From CAWJLS01 sp963843755 (GTDB taxonomy: Bacteria > Acidobacteriota > Thermoanaerobaculia > Multivoradales > DATKCC01): a stretch of DNA of 64,000 nt. The DNA lies in NCBI GenBank assembly GCA_963843755.1, contig CAWJLS010000007.1, positions 372,001-436,000 on the forward strand. The letters are read 5' to 3'. The translations under genes were made by a program, and so were the position numbers. This document shows positions 17,786-26,548 of this stretch, piece after piece; position 1 is the first letter of the stretch, and the number at the start of each line of letters is the position of its first letter. The notes beneath the pieces are model-generated. The model was not told the origin of the DNA and made no database searches. It saw nothing but the letters and a program-made list of their open reading frames with translations.

Positions 17786-18637
17786 ATGCACCCGAGCGAT
17801 CCCTCCGAGCCCTCCGCCACCGACCGTCCCGCCCCGCTCGCCGCCGAGCCCGCCCCGGGGGCGAGCGGCCCGCCGGCCCGCCCGGCGGCCGGTGGCGGGG
17901 ACGGGGCGGCGGACGGAGCGGCCGGCAGCCCGGAGGGTGGCGCGGGAGAGGGCTCCTCCTGGTGGCGCGGTGCCTGGGAGTGGTTCCGGCCGCTGCTGGT
18001 CCTGCTGCTCGTGCTGTCGTCCTTCCGCTCCGCCGTCGCCGACTGGAACGACGTCCCCACCGGCTCGATGAAGCCGACCATCCTCGAAGGCGACCGGGTG
18101 TTCGTCAACAAGATCGCCTACGACCTCAAGGTGCCGTTCACTACCTGGCGCGTGGCCGAATGGGCGAACCCGCGGCGGGGCGACATCGTCGTGCTGCTCA
18201 GCCCGGAAGACGGCCGCCGCCTGATCAAGCGGGTCATCGGCCTGCCGGGCGACGAGCTGGTGCTGCGCAGCAACCACCTGTTCGTCAACGGCAAGCCGGC
18301 CGAGTACGAGCCGATCGACCGCTCGATCGCCGACCGGATCGACCCGAAGGAAGACCCGTTCCAGCGCCAGATCGCCTGGGAAGAGATCGGCAAAGAGCGC
18401 CACCCGGTGATGGTCACCCCGGCGCTCCACAGCCGGCGGGGCGACTTCGGTCCGATCCTGGTGCCGGAGGGGCAGTACTTCATGATGGGTGACAACCGGG
18501 ACGAAAGCCGCGACTCGCGCTTCATCGGCTTCGTCCCCCGCGACCTCATCCTCGGTCATGCGGTCGGCGTCGCCTTCTCGCTGGACCGGAAGGACTATCA
18601 CTTCCGGTCGGGTCGGTTCTTCGAGCCGCTGGAGTGA
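17786..18637 (+). CDS. lepB: Signal peptidase I
   Basis: A 283-residue membrane serine protease that removes Sec/Tat signal peptides at the outer face of the inner membrane. A long Pro/Gly/Ala-rich cytosolic tail (1-57) leads to one membrane helix (about 66-84, WFRPLLVLLLVLSSF). The catalytic Ser94 is in PTGSMKPT, the general-base Lys148 in RLIKRVIGLPGD, and the conserved GDNRDESRDSR is near the end. The ATG at 17786 has GAGGAG nearby. Its stop overlaps the GTG start of the helicase gene by four bases, so the two are translationally coupled. Confidence 0.95.
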   Translation: MHPSDPSEPSATDRPAPLAAEPAPGASGPPARPAAGGGDGAADGAAGSPEGGAGEGSSWWRGAWEWFRPLLVLLLVLSSFRSAVADWNDVPTGSMKPTILEGDRVFVNKIAYDLKVPFTTWRVAEWANPRRGDIVVLLSPEDGRRLIKRVIGLPGDELVLRSNHLFVNGKPAEYEPIDRSIADRIDPKEDPFQRQIAWEEIGKERHPVMVTPALHSRRGDFGPILVPEGQYFMMGDNRDESRDSRFIGFVPRDLILGHAVGVAFSLDRKDYHFRSGRFFEPLE

Positions 18638-21600
18638 GCCCCTCCGTCGTCACGATCGCGGAGGCGATCGCCCGGCTGCGCGACCACGACAAGCTCGGCC
18701 GCGAGCTGGTCTTCTCCCACACCCTCCCCGGCCATCCGGCGCGCCACGCCGCGCTCGCCGAGCCGCTGCCCGCGCCGCTGGCCGGGGCGCTGGCCGCCGC
18801 CGGGGTCGAGCGCCTCTTCTCCCACCAGGCCGAAGGGATCGACGCGGTCCGGCGGGGCGAGAACGTCCTGGTCACCACCCCGACCGCCTCCGGCAAGTCG
18901 CTGGTCTTCCACCTGCCGTCGCTGATCGAGGCGCTCGAGGGCGGTCCCGGGCGGGCGCTCTTCCTCTTCCCTCTCAAGGCGCTCGGCCAGGACCAGCGGG
19001 CGAAGTTCAATGCACTGGCCCGTTCGGCGGGGTTGGCCGGAGCGGCGGGAGCGGCAGGAGCGGCGGGAGACGCGGACGGCCAACCCTCCGCGGAGACTCT
19101 GGGCGCCGGCCTCGGAGCCGACCTAGAAGCCGGGGCCGTGATCTACGACGGCGACACGCCGCGGGCCGAGCGGGCCGCCATCCGCCGCCACCTGCCCCGG
19201 GTCCTGGTCACCAACCCGGACATGCTGCACCTGGGCATCCTCTCCCACTGGACGAGCTGGACCGAGCTGCTGGCGAACGTCCGCTGGATCGTCCTCGACG
19301 AGCTCCACACCTACCGGGGGATCTTCGGCTCCCACTTCCACCACGTGCTCCAGCGCCTGCTGCGGGTCTGCCGGAGCGAAGGCGGCGACCCGACGCTGAT
19401 CGCCTCCTCGGCGACCGCCGAGAACGCCGTCGAGTTCGCCGAGACCCTGACCGGCCGCCCGTTCCACTGGGTGCGCGAGAGCGGCGCCCCGCGGGAGGCG
19501 CGCCACGTGCTGCTGTTCCGGCCGGAGGCGAGCCCGTACACCACGGCGCTCGCCCTGTTCGTCGAGCTGCTGCGCTCCGGGGCGAAGACGATCGTCTTCA
19601 CCAAGGCCCGCCGGATCACCGAGCTGCTCTACTCCTGGCTCCGCCGCCAGGACCCGGAGCTCGCCCGGCGGGTGGCGAGCTACCGCTCCGGCTTCCTGCC
19701 CGAGGAGCGGCGCGACATCGAGCGGCGGCTGTTCGAGGGGCGCCTGGACGGGGTGATCTCGACCTCGGCGCTCGAGATGGGGATCGACGTCGGCGGCCTC
19801 GACGCCTGCATCCTGGTCGGTTATCCGGGGAGCGTCATGGCCACCTGGCAGCGCTCCGGCCGGGCCGGCCGCGGCAACCGGGAGTCGCTCACCGCCCTGG
19901 TCGCCATGCCCGACGCCCTCGACCAGTACTTCCTCGAACATCCGGAGGAGCTGCTGGAGCGGCCGTGCGAGCGGCTGATCGTCGACCCGGCGAACGAGCC
20001 GGTGACGCGGGTCCACCTGGTGTGCGCCGCCGCCGAGCTGCCGCTGACCCCGGCGCGCGACGGCGCCGCCGGCGGGTACCTCGAGCGCCACGGCGCCCTG
20101 GTCGGGACGATGGTCGAGGAGCGCCGCCTGCTGGCCGCCGCCGACGGCTCCGAAGTGCTGTCACCGTCGCGCCGCCCCCAGCGCCACGTCAACCTGCGCG
20201 GCGGCGGCGAGACCTACGACATCGTCAACGCCGAGACCGGCGAGATGATCGGCACCATCGACGGCGGCCGGGTGCTTCACGAATGCCACCCGGGGGCGAT
20301 CTACCTCCACGGCGGACGCCAGCACGAGGTGGAGACCCTCGACCTCGACCACCGCCACGTCCTCGTGCGCCGGGGCAAGGTCGACTACTTCACGACGCCG
20401 CTGACGGAGAAGGAGACCGAGATCCTGGAGGTGCAGGGCGAGCGCACGGACGGGGACGGGCTGATCGCCCGCCTGGGCCGCCTCGAGGTGACCGAGCGGG
20501 TGGTCGGCTACGAGCGCAAGCGGATCCAGAACCAGGAGGTGCTCGGCCAGCACACCCTCGAGCTGCCGTCGACCCAGTTCGAGACGGTCGGCCTCTGGTG
20601 GGAGGCGCCGCGCCGCTTCGAGGAGACCCTGCGCGGCCACGGCGAGCACTTCCTCGGCGCCCTCCACGCCACCGAGCACGCGGCGATCTCGCTCTTCCCG
20701 ATCCTGGCGATCTGCGACCGGGGGGACATCGGCGGCATCTCCTACCACCGCCACCCCCAGGTCGGGTGCGGCGCGGTGTTCATCTACGACGGACACCCCG
20801 GGGGCGTCGGAATCGCGGCGCGCGGCTTCCGGGAGCTGCCGGAGCTGCTCGGGAGGGTGCTCGACCTGCTCGACGGCTGCCCGTGCGAGAGCGGCTGCCC
20901 GTCGTGCATCCAGAGCCCCAAGTGCGGCAACGGCAACCGCCCCCTGGACAAGGAGGGCGCCGCCCGGGTGCTGCGCATGCTGCTCGACCGGGAGCAGCCG
21001 GTGCCGCTGCCCGAGCGCGTCGAGCGGGAGGAGCAGGCGGAGCGGGAGCGGCTCGAGGCCGGGGGAGGGTTGCCGCAGACGACCCGGCGGGTGGTGCTGC
21101 CGGCCGCGGGCCCACCCGGGGCCGCGGGCGACTCCGGGGCGCCGGTCGCCACGGAAGCCGGGGCGCGTGGAACGACGGCCGCCGGTTTGGAGGCCGTGGA
21201 GGACGTCGAAGAGGTGACGCGTTCAGAGGAGGTCCCGGCGCCGGCTGGGCCGGCTGGGCCGGCCGCTCCGGTCGCTCAGGCCGTGTCGGAGCCGCCCCGT
21301 GCGTCGAGCGGAGCCAGGCGGACTTCGGTGGGCTCCGTCCCGGGGGCGCCGCCGAGCGTCGCCCCGTCCCAGGGCACCCTGACCGTCCTCTTCGACCTGG
21401 AGACCCGGCGCTCGGCGGACGAGGTGGGCGGCTGGGGCAACGCCCACCGCATGGGGATCTCGGTCGGCGTGGCCTGTCTGCTGGAGGAGGGGCGGTTCGA
21501 GATCTTCCGGGAGGAGCGGGTGGGGGAGCTTTCGGACCTGCTGGTCGGCGCCGACCTGGTGGTGGGGTTCAACGTCAACCGGTTCGACTACTCGGTTCTC

Positions 21601-21909
21601 TCGGGATACACCGGGCTCGACTACCAGCGCCTGACGCGGACCCTCGATCTACTGGAAGAGGTGCACCGGCGGGTCGGCTTCCGGGTGGGGCTGGACCACC
21701 TGGCGGGGGAGACGCTGGGGGCGGCCAAGTCGGCCGATGGGCTGCAGTGCCTCGAGTGGGTGCGGGAGGGGCGGTTGGACCTGGTGGAGAGCTACTGCAA
21801 GAAGGACGTGGAGCTGACGCGGGATCTCTATCTGTACGGGCGGCGGGAGGGGTGTGTGTGGATGCGGCATCGGCAGAGGGGGCGGGTGCGGGTGCCGGTG
21901 GAGTGGTAG
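18634..21909 (+). CDS. MrfA-like DEAD/DEAH helicase fused to MrfB-like RNase H-fold nuclease
   Basis: A 1091-residue fusion. Residues 1 to about 780 are a superfamily-2 helicase of the YprA/MrfA (Hrq1-like) type. Motif I is TPTASGKS, DEXH is LDELHTY, and the second RecA domain carries SALEMGIDVGG and QRSGRAGR. A C-terminal DUF1998-type module has the four-Cys cluster CPCESGCPSC plus a further Cys near residue 750. A Pro/Ala-rich linker (about 790-910) leads to a 170-residue RNase H-like exonuclease domain opening with LFDLETRRSADEVGGW (the Asp-x-Glu metal site) and ending SYCKKDVELTRDLYLYG, as in YprB/MrfB. In Bacillus subtilis MrfA and MrfB are separate proteins that repair mitomycin C lesions. 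Here they are one chain, lacking the TPR part of YprB. The GTG start overlaps the lepB stop. Confidence 0.9.
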   Translation: MSPSVVTIAEAIARLRDHDKLGRELVFSHTLPGHPARHAALAEPLPAPLAGALAAAGVERLFSHQAEGIDAVRRGENVLVTTPTASGKSLVFHLPSLIEALEGGPGRALFLFPLKALGQDQRAKFNALARSAGLAGAAGAAGAAGDADGQPSAETLGAGLGADLEAGAVIYDGDTPRAERAAIRRHLPRVLVTNPDMLHLGILSHWTSWTELLANVRWIVLDELHTYRGIFGSHFHHVLQRLLRVCRSEGGDPTLIASSATAENAVEFAETLTGRPFHWVRESGAPREARHVLLFRPEASPYTTALALFVELLRSGAKTIVFTKARRITELLYSWLRRQDPELARRVASYRSGFLPEERRDIERRLFEGRLDGVISTSALEMGIDVGGLDACILVGYPGSVMATWQRSGRAGRGNRESLTALVAMPDALDQYFLEHPEELLERPCERLIVDPANEPVTRVHLVCAAAELPLTPARDGAAGGYLERHGALVGTMVEERRLLAAADGSEVLSPSRRPQRHVNLRGGGETYDIVNAETGEMIGTIDGGRVLHECHPGAIYLHGGRQHEVETLDLDHRHVLVRRGKVDYFTTPLTEKETEILEVQGERTDGDGLIARLGRLEVTERVVGYERKRIQNQEVLGQHTLELPSTQFETVGLWWEAPRRFEETLRGHGEHFLGALHATEHAAISLFPILAICDRGDIGGISYHRHPQVGCGAVFIYDGHPGGVGIAARGFRELPELLGRVLDLLDGCPCESGCPSCIQSPKCGNGNRPLDKEGAARVLRMLLDREQPVPLPERVEREEQAERERLEAGGGLPQTTRRVVLPAAGPPGAAGDSGAPVATEAGARGTTAAGLEAVEDVEEVTRSEEVPAPAGPAGPAAPVAQAVSEPPRASSGARRTSVGSVPGAPPSVAPSQGTLTVLFDLETRRSADEVGGWGNAHRMGISVGVACLLEEGRFEIFREERVGELSDLLVGADLVVGFNVNRFDYSVLSGYTGLDYQRLTRTLDLLEEVHRRVGFRVGLDHLAGETLGAAKSADGLQCLEWVREGRLDLVESYCKKDVELTRDLYLYGRREGCVWMRHRQRGRVRVPVEW

Positions 21910-21926
21910 AGGGATCGAGGCACCGG

Positions 21927-22090
21927 AGGTCCGGCGCGAGCGAGCGCTCCAGGGGCCGGCTCGCATGGGATGGCTGCGGGGCGGGGTGCTCGCCTGCCCG
22001 AGCGCCCGCGACAGGCCGTCCTGCCCTCCGAAGAGGTTTCGTGGGCGCGGGCGTCGAGCACCCCTCGGAGCGCTCGCTCGCGCCGGACCT
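21927..22090. repeat. 24-bp perfect inverted repeat with nested inner arms
   Basis: The outer arms at 21927-21950 and 22067-22090 are exact reverse complements (core CCGGCGCGAGCGAGCGCTCC). Inside, GGGGTGCTCG at 21983-21992 pairs with 22055-22064, and CGCCCGCG near 22003 pairs with CGCGGGCG near 22046. The result is a long structured palindrome between convergent genes. Confidence 0.85.
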
Positions 22091-22172
22091 CCTCCCCGCC
22101 GCACCCAAGCGGAACCAATCTGCGGCGCACGGGCGGGGGCGTCCCCTTCCCCCCGGAGGGTGGGAAGGGGAT

Positions 22173-22195
22173 CGAGGGGATGGGGGGAGATCCAG
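22173..22195 (+). repeat. 23-bp direct repeat, copy 1
   Basis: This is identical to 22290-22312; the core is TCGAGGGGATGGGGGGAGAT. Both copies follow a G-rich lead (AAGGGG), so the repeated unit may be a few bases longer with mismatches. Confidence 0.85.
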
Positions 22196-22289
22196 TGGAT
22201 CATCTGGGTCGATCGCGGCCCAGCGTGCGGTGACTCCGCGAGGAGTCGTCGCCGTGGGAGGGTGTTCACCCGCGGAGACCCGAAGGGGG

Positions 22290-22312
22290 TCGAGGGGATG
22301 GGGGGAGATCCA
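22290..22312 (+). repeat. 23-bp direct repeat, copy 2
   Basis: An exact second copy of 22173-22195. It ends immediately before the stop codon of the minus-strand polyprenyl synthase gene. Confidence 0.85.
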
Positions 22313-22314
22313 AT

Positions 22315-23337
22315 TTACCCGCGGGGTCGCAGCGTGTCTCTGGCGCGGGCTTCGAGCTCGCGGCTCCAGGCGACGATCTCGCGGGCGCCGGGGCGCTCGG
22401 CGTAGGGGCCGAGGGCTTCGAGGGCGGCGGCGATCTCTTCGTGCAGCGCGTCGACGGTGGCGGCGCCGGCGCCGGTCGCCAGCACCGCGCGGCCGAGGGC
22501 TTCGGCGTGGTCGGCGGTGACCCGCGGGGCGTTCCACAGCCGCGCCACTTCGCGGCGGACGGTCTCGGAGCGGCCGGCGGCGACCAGGATCGGGAAGGTC
22601 GGCTCCCGGTTGAGGATGTCGGCGAAGGAGTCTTTGCCGGTGCCCAGGCGCTGGAGGTCGAGCAGGTCGTCGGCGAGCTGGAAGGCGATTCCCAGGCGCT
22701 CGGCGCATTCGCCGAAACGCTCCGCCGACTCTTCGTCGTCCACCAGCAGCGCGGCCGAGCGGGCGCACCAGGCGAAGAGCGATCCGGTCTTGCCCGACAG
22801 GATCGCCCGCCACTGATCGAGCGGCAGCTCCACGCGGCCCCGGGCCAGCACTTCGGCCATGACGCCGCGGGTCATGGTGGCGATGGTCTCGACCGCTTCG
22901 GAGGTGATGATGCGCGGCCGCTGGCGGAGCTGGACGAACGCCAGGGTCAGCACCAGGTCGCCGGAGAGCACCGCGGCGGTCGCGCCCCACAGGGCGTTGG
23001 CCGTCGGCCGGCCGCGGCGGGTCTCGGCGCCGTCGACCACGTCGTCGTGGAGCAGGCTGCCGGCGTGGATCAGCTCACCGGCCACGGCGACGTCGACCAG
23101 CCCGTCCACCGGCGCGTCGATGGCGCGGCCGAACAGGAAGGTCAGCCGCGGCCGCGCCCGCTTGGCGGCACCGGCCAGGATCAGGTTGCGCGCCGCCTCC
23201 ATGAGGATCTCCGGGCCTTCCGGGCCGGCGTGGGTGCCGGTGTCCAGGGCCTCGGCCAGGGCCGCCTCGACGTCGGTGACGAAGGCTTCCAGGTCGACGG
23301 CGGTCTCCAGCAGCTCTTTGGACGGCTCGCGCAGCAT
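22315..23337 (-). CDS. Polyprenyl (isoprenoid) diphosphate synthase
   Basis: A 340-residue trans-prenyltransferase that elongates allylic diphosphates with IPP, supplying quinone side chains or other isoprenoids. Both Asp-rich motifs are present: DDVVD (98-102) followed by GAETRRGRPTAN, and DDLLD (223-227) in FQLADDLLDLQ. Chain length cannot be set from sequence alone, but the family layout fits a long-chain (octaprenyl-like) enzyme. I prefer the ATG at 23337. The frame is open to 23397, but a TATACT box lies at 23347-23352, inside that extension, and family similarity begins at LREPSKELLETAV. The next gene is convergent, beyond a repeat-rich block. Confidence 0.9.
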   Translation of the reverse strand: MLREPSKELLETAVDLEAFVTDVEAALAEALDTGTHAGPEGPEILMEAARNLILAGAAKRARPRLTFLFGRAIDAPVDGLVDVAVAGELIHAGSLLHDDVVDGAETRRGRPTANALWGATAAVLSGDLVLTLAFVQLRQRPRIITSEAVETIATMTRGVMAEVLARGRVELPLDQWRAILSGKTGSLFAWCARSAALLVDDEESAERFGECAERLGIAFQLADDLLDLQRLGTGKDSFADILNREPTFPILVAAGRSETVRREVARLWNAPRVTADHAEALGRAVLATGAGAATVDALHEEIAAALEALGPYAERPGAREIVAWSRELEARARDTLRPRG

Positions 23338-23504
23338 GGTGCCGGGAGTATAGCCGGAGGGCCGCGGCGGCGCATCTGACCGCATCGACCCACTCACCTG
23401 GACGAGCGCGCGCCGTTCGGGCTCCTCAACGTACAGAGCAGAACGCCTCGGTCGCCCTCACGACGCGCGCCTCGGATCTCCGGCTATCTGCGCCGCAGAG
23501 CCGA

Positions 23505-23514
23505 CAGGTAGAAT
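23505..23514 (+). promoter_or_regulatory. Candidate -10 region of the Cax gene
   Basis: CAGGTAGAAT ends 11 bases before the Cax start codon. The same ten bases occur at 28846-28855 in the spacer before the NSS transporter gene. TAGAAT fits a -10 hexamer. A matching -35 is not obvious. Confidence 0.35.
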
Positions 23515-23525
23515 GGCCGGACCCG

Positions 23526-24620
23526 ATGCGACGCAAGCCCTCCCTCGACTGGCTGTTGGTCTTCGTGCCCGTGGCGATCGGGCTCGATCTCGCCGGCGGC
23601 GCCTCCGCGACCTGGACCTTCGTCGCAGCCTGTGTCGCGGTGATCCCCCTGGCCGGCTGGCTGGGCAAGGCGACCGAGCACCTGGCCGAGCGCACCACCG
23701 AAGGGATCGGCGGCCTGCTCAACGCCACCTTCGGCAACGCTGCGGAGCTGATCATCGGGCTGCTCGCCCTGCGCGAGGGGTTGACCGATGTGGTCAAGGC
23801 CTCGATCACCGGCTCGATCCTCGGCAACATCCTGCTCGTCATGGGGGCCGCGTTCTTCGCCGGCGGCATCAAGTTCGAGCACCAGAAGTTCAACGTCTCC
23901 GGCGCCCGGGTCCAGGCGACCATGCTGACCCTGGCGTCGGTGGCGCTCATCATGCCGGCGGTGTTTCACCACCTGGTGCCCCAGGCCGCCCGCTCCGAGC
24001 GGACGCTGTCGGTCGAGATCGGGGTGGTGCTGATCGCCACCTACGGTGCCATGCTGCTGTTCTCGCTCCGCACCCACCGCCAGCTCTTCACCGCCACGGC
24101 GGCCGAGGCGGCCGGCGTCGAGGACGCGGGGCGCACGGCGTGGAGCCTCCAGAAGTCGATCGGCGTGCTGGTGGTGTCCGCGGCGCTGATCGGGTGGGTG
24201 AGCGAGATCCTGGTCGGCTCGGTGGAGGAGGCGGCCCACGCCCTGGGGATGACCGAGATCTTCGTCGGCGTGATCGTGGTCGCCATCGTCGGCAACGCCG
24301 CCGAGCACTCGACGGCGATTCTCATGGCGCGCAAGAACCGCATGGACCTGGCGGTCGGCATCTCCGTCGGCAGCTCGATCCAGGTGGCCCTGTTCGTCGC
24401 ACCGGTGCTGGTCTTCGCCAGCCAGTTCCTCGGCCCCCGGCCCATGGACCTGGTGTTCAGTCCGGCCGAGGTGGTGGCGATCGTCCTGGCGGTCTGGATC
24501 GCCGGCCAGACCACCGGAGACGGGGAGTCGAACTGGCTCGAGGGGGTGCAGCTCCTGGTGGTGTACACGATCCTCGGGATCATCTTCTACTTCCTGCCGG
24601 CCGCGGCGATGCACCAGTAG
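23526..24620 (+). CDS. cax: Calcium/proton antiporter (Cax family)
   Basis: A 364-residue inner-membrane exchanger with about 11 hydrophobic segments. It has the two inverted alpha-repeat signatures of the CaCA superfamily: GLLNATFGNAAELIIGLLAL (about 63-82) and VAIVGNAAEHSTAILMA (about 257-273). The glutamates in GNAAE of each repeat form the ion site. It probably exports Ca2+ in exchange for H+. The start ATG is close behind a TAGAAT box. The gene stands alone, with the SulP gene next on the same strand. Confidence 0.93.
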   Translation: MRRKPSLDWLLVFVPVAIGLDLAGGASATWTFVAACVAVIPLAGWLGKATEHLAERTTEGIGGLLNATFGNAAELIIGLLALREGLTDVVKASITGSILGNILLVMGAAFFAGGIKFEHQKFNVSGARVQATMLTLASVALIMPAVFHHLVPQAARSERTLSVEIGVVLIATYGAMLLFSLRTHRQLFTATAAEAAGVEDAGRTAWSLQKSIGVLVVSAALIGWVSEILVGSVEEAAHALGMTEIFVGVIVVAIVGNAAEHSTAILMARKNRMDLAVGISVGSSIQVALFVAPVLVFASQFLGPRPMDLVFSPAEVVAIVLAVWIAGQTTGDGESNWLEGVQLLVVYTILGIIFYFLPAAAMHQ

Positions 24621-24720
24621 GCCGGGCGGCGGGACCCTCCGGCCCGGACGCCTGCCAGCTCTCCTCTTCCCACCGCCCGTCCAGCGGCGTATGATCCGTC
24701 GCTCGCTCTGGAGGAGCACC

Positions 24721-26490
24721 ATGGCGCGTCCGCAGACCCGTGTCTCCGACCCGGGCACGTCCGAACCCCTGAAACTCGCGTTCGCCCTCCGGAGAGCCCT
24801 GGCCCAGGGCTACTCGATGGTGGAGCTGCGCACCGACGTCATGGCCGGCCTGGTCGTGGGCATCGTGGCCTTGCCGCTGTCGATGGCCCTGGCGATCGCG
24901 TCCGGCGTGGCGCCCCAGCACGGCCTGTACACCGCGATCGTCGCCGGCGCCCTGATCGCTCTGCTGGGCGGCTCCCGCACCCAGGTCTCCGGCCCGACGG
25001 CCGCCTTCGTCACGGTGCTCGCGCCGATCGCCGCCACCTTCGGCCTCGGCGGGCTCGCCCTGGCGACCGCCATGGCGGGCCTGCTGCTGATCGTCCTGGG
25101 GGTGGCCCGCCTCGGACGGCTCGTCGAGTTCGTGCCCTATCCGGTGACCACCGGCTTTACCGCTGGCATCGCGCTGGTGATCGCGACCCTCCAGGTGAAG
25201 GATTTCCTCGGGCTGCGGGTCGAGACGTCTTCCGGCGACATCGGCGACCGGCTGGCGTCGCTCGTCCGCGCGCTCCCGGGCGCCCACCTTCCGGACCTCG
25301 CCATCGGGGCCCTGACCCTCGCCCTCCTGGTGCTGTGGCCGCGGTGGCCGCGCTTCGGAGTCAAGGTGCCGTCGCCGCTGGTCGCGCTGACCGTGGCGGC
25401 GGTGGTGGCGGCGCTGTTGGCCCACTGGCTGCCGGGCTTTTCCGTCGACACCATCCAGAGCCGCTTCTCCTACGAGATCGGCGGCGGCGTCCACCCCGGC
25501 ATTCCGCGTGTGCCGCCGGTTCCCCAGCTCCCCTGGCGGCTCCCCGGGGCCGATGGCCGGCCGCTGGCGCTGAGCTACGGCCTGGTGCACCAGCTCGCGG
25601 GCCCGGCCTTCGCCATCGCCATGCTCGGCGCCATCGAGTCTCTGCTCTCCGCGGTGGTGGCGGACGGCATGACCCGCCACCGCCACGATCCGGACGCCGA
25701 GCTGATCGCCCAGGGCGTGGGCAACCTGGTGGCACCGTTCTTCGGCGGCATCGCGGCCACCGGCGCCATCGCCCGCACCGCCACCAACGTTCGCTCCGGC
25801 GGCCGCTCGCCGGTCGCGGCCATGGTCCATTCCGCCGTGGTGCTCGCCGCCATGGTCGCCCTGGCGCCGCTGCTCGGCCGGCTTCCCATGGCCTCCCTCG
25901 CCGCGTTGCTGCTGGTCGTGGCGTGGAACATGAGTGAAGCGCGGCACGTTGTTCGCACGATCCGGGTCGCCCCCAAGAGCGACGTCCTGGTGCTCCTCTG
26001 CTGCCTGACCCTGACCGTCACCTTCGACATGGTCGTCGCGGTGGTCGCCGGAATCTTGCTCGCCGCCCTGCTCTTCATGCGCCGCATGGCGGCGGTCTCG
26101 GGGGTCGAGCTGGTCGGGCCCCGCGACCGGTCGGTGAGGGAGCCGCTGCCGGCGGGAGTTCTGGTCTACCGGATCGCCGGCCCGCTGTTCTTCGGCGCCG
26201 CGCAGAAGGCGATGGGCGCCCTCCACACGGTCGACCCCGCGGTCCGCTTCCTGGTGCTGGACCTGAGCGCGGTGCCGGCGCTCGACGCCACCGGCCTGTT
26301 CAACCTCGACTCGGCGATCAGCCGGCTCCACGAGGGCGGCGTCCTGGTGCTGCTCGGCGGTCTCCAGGAGCAGCCTCTGCGGGCGCTCCTCAAGGGCGGC
26401 TGGCGGCAGCGGCGGCACCAGGTGATGCTGTTTCACTCGATCGACGCGGCGCTCACGACGGCCCGGCGCCTGGGAGAGACCGCCGCCTGA
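24721..26490 (+). CDS. SulP-family anion transporter with STAS domain
   Basis: A 589-residue membrane transporter. Landmarks of the SulP core are VVGIVALPLSMALAIASG and PQHGLYTAIVAG near the N-terminus, and then SGPTAAFVTVLAPI. An internal segment resembles the second half-repeat (AMLGAIESLLSAVVADGMT). The C-terminal about 110 residues form a cytosolic STAS domain (VLDLSAVPALDATGLFNL, near residue 525). Substrates of bacterial SulP proteins include sulfate, bicarbonate and dicarboxylates; none can be chosen here. The ATG at 24721 has GGAGG at 8 bases, better than the Met ten codons earlier. Confidence 0.92.
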   Translation: MARPQTRVSDPGTSEPLKLAFALRRALAQGYSMVELRTDVMAGLVVGIVALPLSMALAIASGVAPQHGLYTAIVAGALIALLGGSRTQVSGPTAAFVTVLAPIAATFGLGGLALATAMAGLLLIVLGVARLGRLVEFVPYPVTTGFTAGIALVIATLQVKDFLGLRVETSSGDIGDRLASLVRALPGAHLPDLAIGALTLALLVLWPRWPRFGVKVPSPLVALTVAAVVAALLAHWLPGFSVDTIQSRFSYEIGGGVHPGIPRVPPVPQLPWRLPGADGRPLALSYGLVHQLAGPAFAIAMLGAIESLLSAVVADGMTRHRHDPDAELIAQGVGNLVAPFFGGIAATGAIARTATNVRSGGRSPVAAMVHSAVVLAAMVALAPLLGRLPMASLAALLLVVAWNMSEARHVVRTIRVAPKSDVLVLLCCLTLTVTFDMVVAVVAGILLAALLFMRRMAAVSGVELVGPRDRSVREPLPAGVLVYRIAGPLFFGAAQKAMGALHTVDPAVRFLVLDLSAVPALDATGLFNLDSAISRLHEGGVLVLLGGLQEQPLRALLKGGWRQRRHQVMLFHSIDAALTTARRLGETAA

Positions 26491-26548
26491 CGGGCTGGAC
26501 GGCGGGGCCGGGGGCGGATCGATCGAGCCCGGTCGGCGCCCACCCTGG

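Larger units (their letters stand above)
21910..22314. other. Repeat-rich non-coding block between convergent genes
   Basis: 405 bases without a credible gene. The block holds a 24-bp perfect inverted repeat with a nested inner pair, then a 23-bp direct repeat 117 bp apart, each listed separately. The second direct repeat ends two bases before the polyprenyl synthase stop. Confidence 0.75.
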
